A DNA stretch of 37,702 nucleotides from Muribaculaceae bacterium. GTDB taxonomy: Bacteria > Bacteroidota > Bacteroidia > Bacteroidales > Muribaculaceae. The notes beneath the pieces were generated by a model, which was given only the letters and a program-made list of their open reading frames with translations, was not told the DNA's origin and did not search any database. Shown here one piece after another: positions 37,585 to 37,702 of this stretch. Position numbers and translations under genes: made by a program. How positions within the stretch are numbered: position 1 is the first letter of the stretch; every line of letters starts with the position of its first letter. Location of the stretch: NCBI GenBank assembly GCA_029062985.1, contig JAIDPA010000013.1:1-37702 (forward strand), read 5' to 3'.

Positions 37585-37702
37585 ATGGCTAAACACTCTA
37601 TATTGGCAGGATTGATGATTCTTGCGGCCTGTTGTCCCGCTTTTTCTCAACAGACAAAAATCCTTACTGCCGAAAAGCATAACGAATACGGCTTGATTTA
37701 TA
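37585..37702 (+). CDS. Secreted protein, partial (5' end only)
   Basis: Only 39 codons are in the window. The start ATG at 37585 follows an A/T-rich leader typical of this genome. The first 23 residues are a signal peptide (MAKHSILAGLMILAACCPAFSQQ), then TKILTAEKHNEYGLIY. The opening could fit a DUF4831-type Bacteroidales protein, but the evidence is too short to name it. Confidence 0.6.
   Translation, partial: MAKHSILAGLMILAACCPAFSQQTKILTAEKHNEYGLIY

Overview
The window looks like a chromosomal segment of a Bacteroidales bacterium, plausibly of the Muribaculaceae or a close relative (the family is an inference). Several genes have promoters of the Bacteroidetes type (TTG or TTTG, about 19-20 bases, TAnnTTTG), and Shine-Dalgarno sites are not conspicuous. 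The gene set also fits: Porin_O_P-like porin, two DUF1573 proteins, MeaB, class III FBPase, class II aldolase, Wzi, EpsG, DUF6056 and an Rpn-type PD-(D/E)XK gene.

Layout. 0-1 kb: heptamer repeat array, a GH108-type muramidase homologue and tRNA-Pro(UGG). 1.1-6.1 kb (minus): a compact four-gene operon, GlsB-like acyltransferase, LegB-like nucleotide-sugar dehydratase, ATP-grasp ligase and RecQ. 6.4-8.7 kb (minus): a porin followed by an inner-membrane gate-domain protein. 8.9-14.8 kb (plus): two DUF1573 proteins, MeaB, an acyl-CoA ligase and peptide release factor 2 (no programmed frameshift). 14.9-18.3 kb: class III FBPase, an SDR and a small lipoprotein. 18.4-34.5 kb: a surface-polysaccharide locus. 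It holds Wzi, a WecA/MraY-like initiating transferase, Wza, Wzc kinase, CpsB-type phosphatase, a Wzy-like polymerase, two GT2s, an Rpn-family gene with altered active site beside a decayed tRNA-Pro copy, then EpsG, a flippase, another GT2 and a DUF6056 membrane protein. 34.5-37.7 kb: class II aldolase, the bifunctional NAD(P)HX repair enzyme Nnr and the start of a secreted protein.

How the genes work together. The polysaccharide block has nearly everything for Wzx/Wzy-dependent synthesis: lipid-linked initiation, glycosyl transfer, flipping, polymerisation, kinase/phosphatase-controlled export and surface attachment. It has two candidate polymerases in two oppositely transcribed halves, separated by the Rpn/pseudo-tRNA segment. 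The rest is mostly core metabolism and housekeeping.

The most unusual feature is a family of short tandem arrays in intergenic regions. They have 7-base units (TAGGCTT/TAGGCAT type), 9-base units (CTCAGAGTT or TGAGAGCAT type) and one 8-base set. Arrays repeatedly begin at, or even supply, the stop codon of the upstream gene. The 7-base unit places stop codons in all reading frames of both strands. Other items worth a look are a structured leader before prfB, an AT-rich cluster of DnaA-box-like motifs before meaB, and hairpins that contain the last codons of convergent genes.
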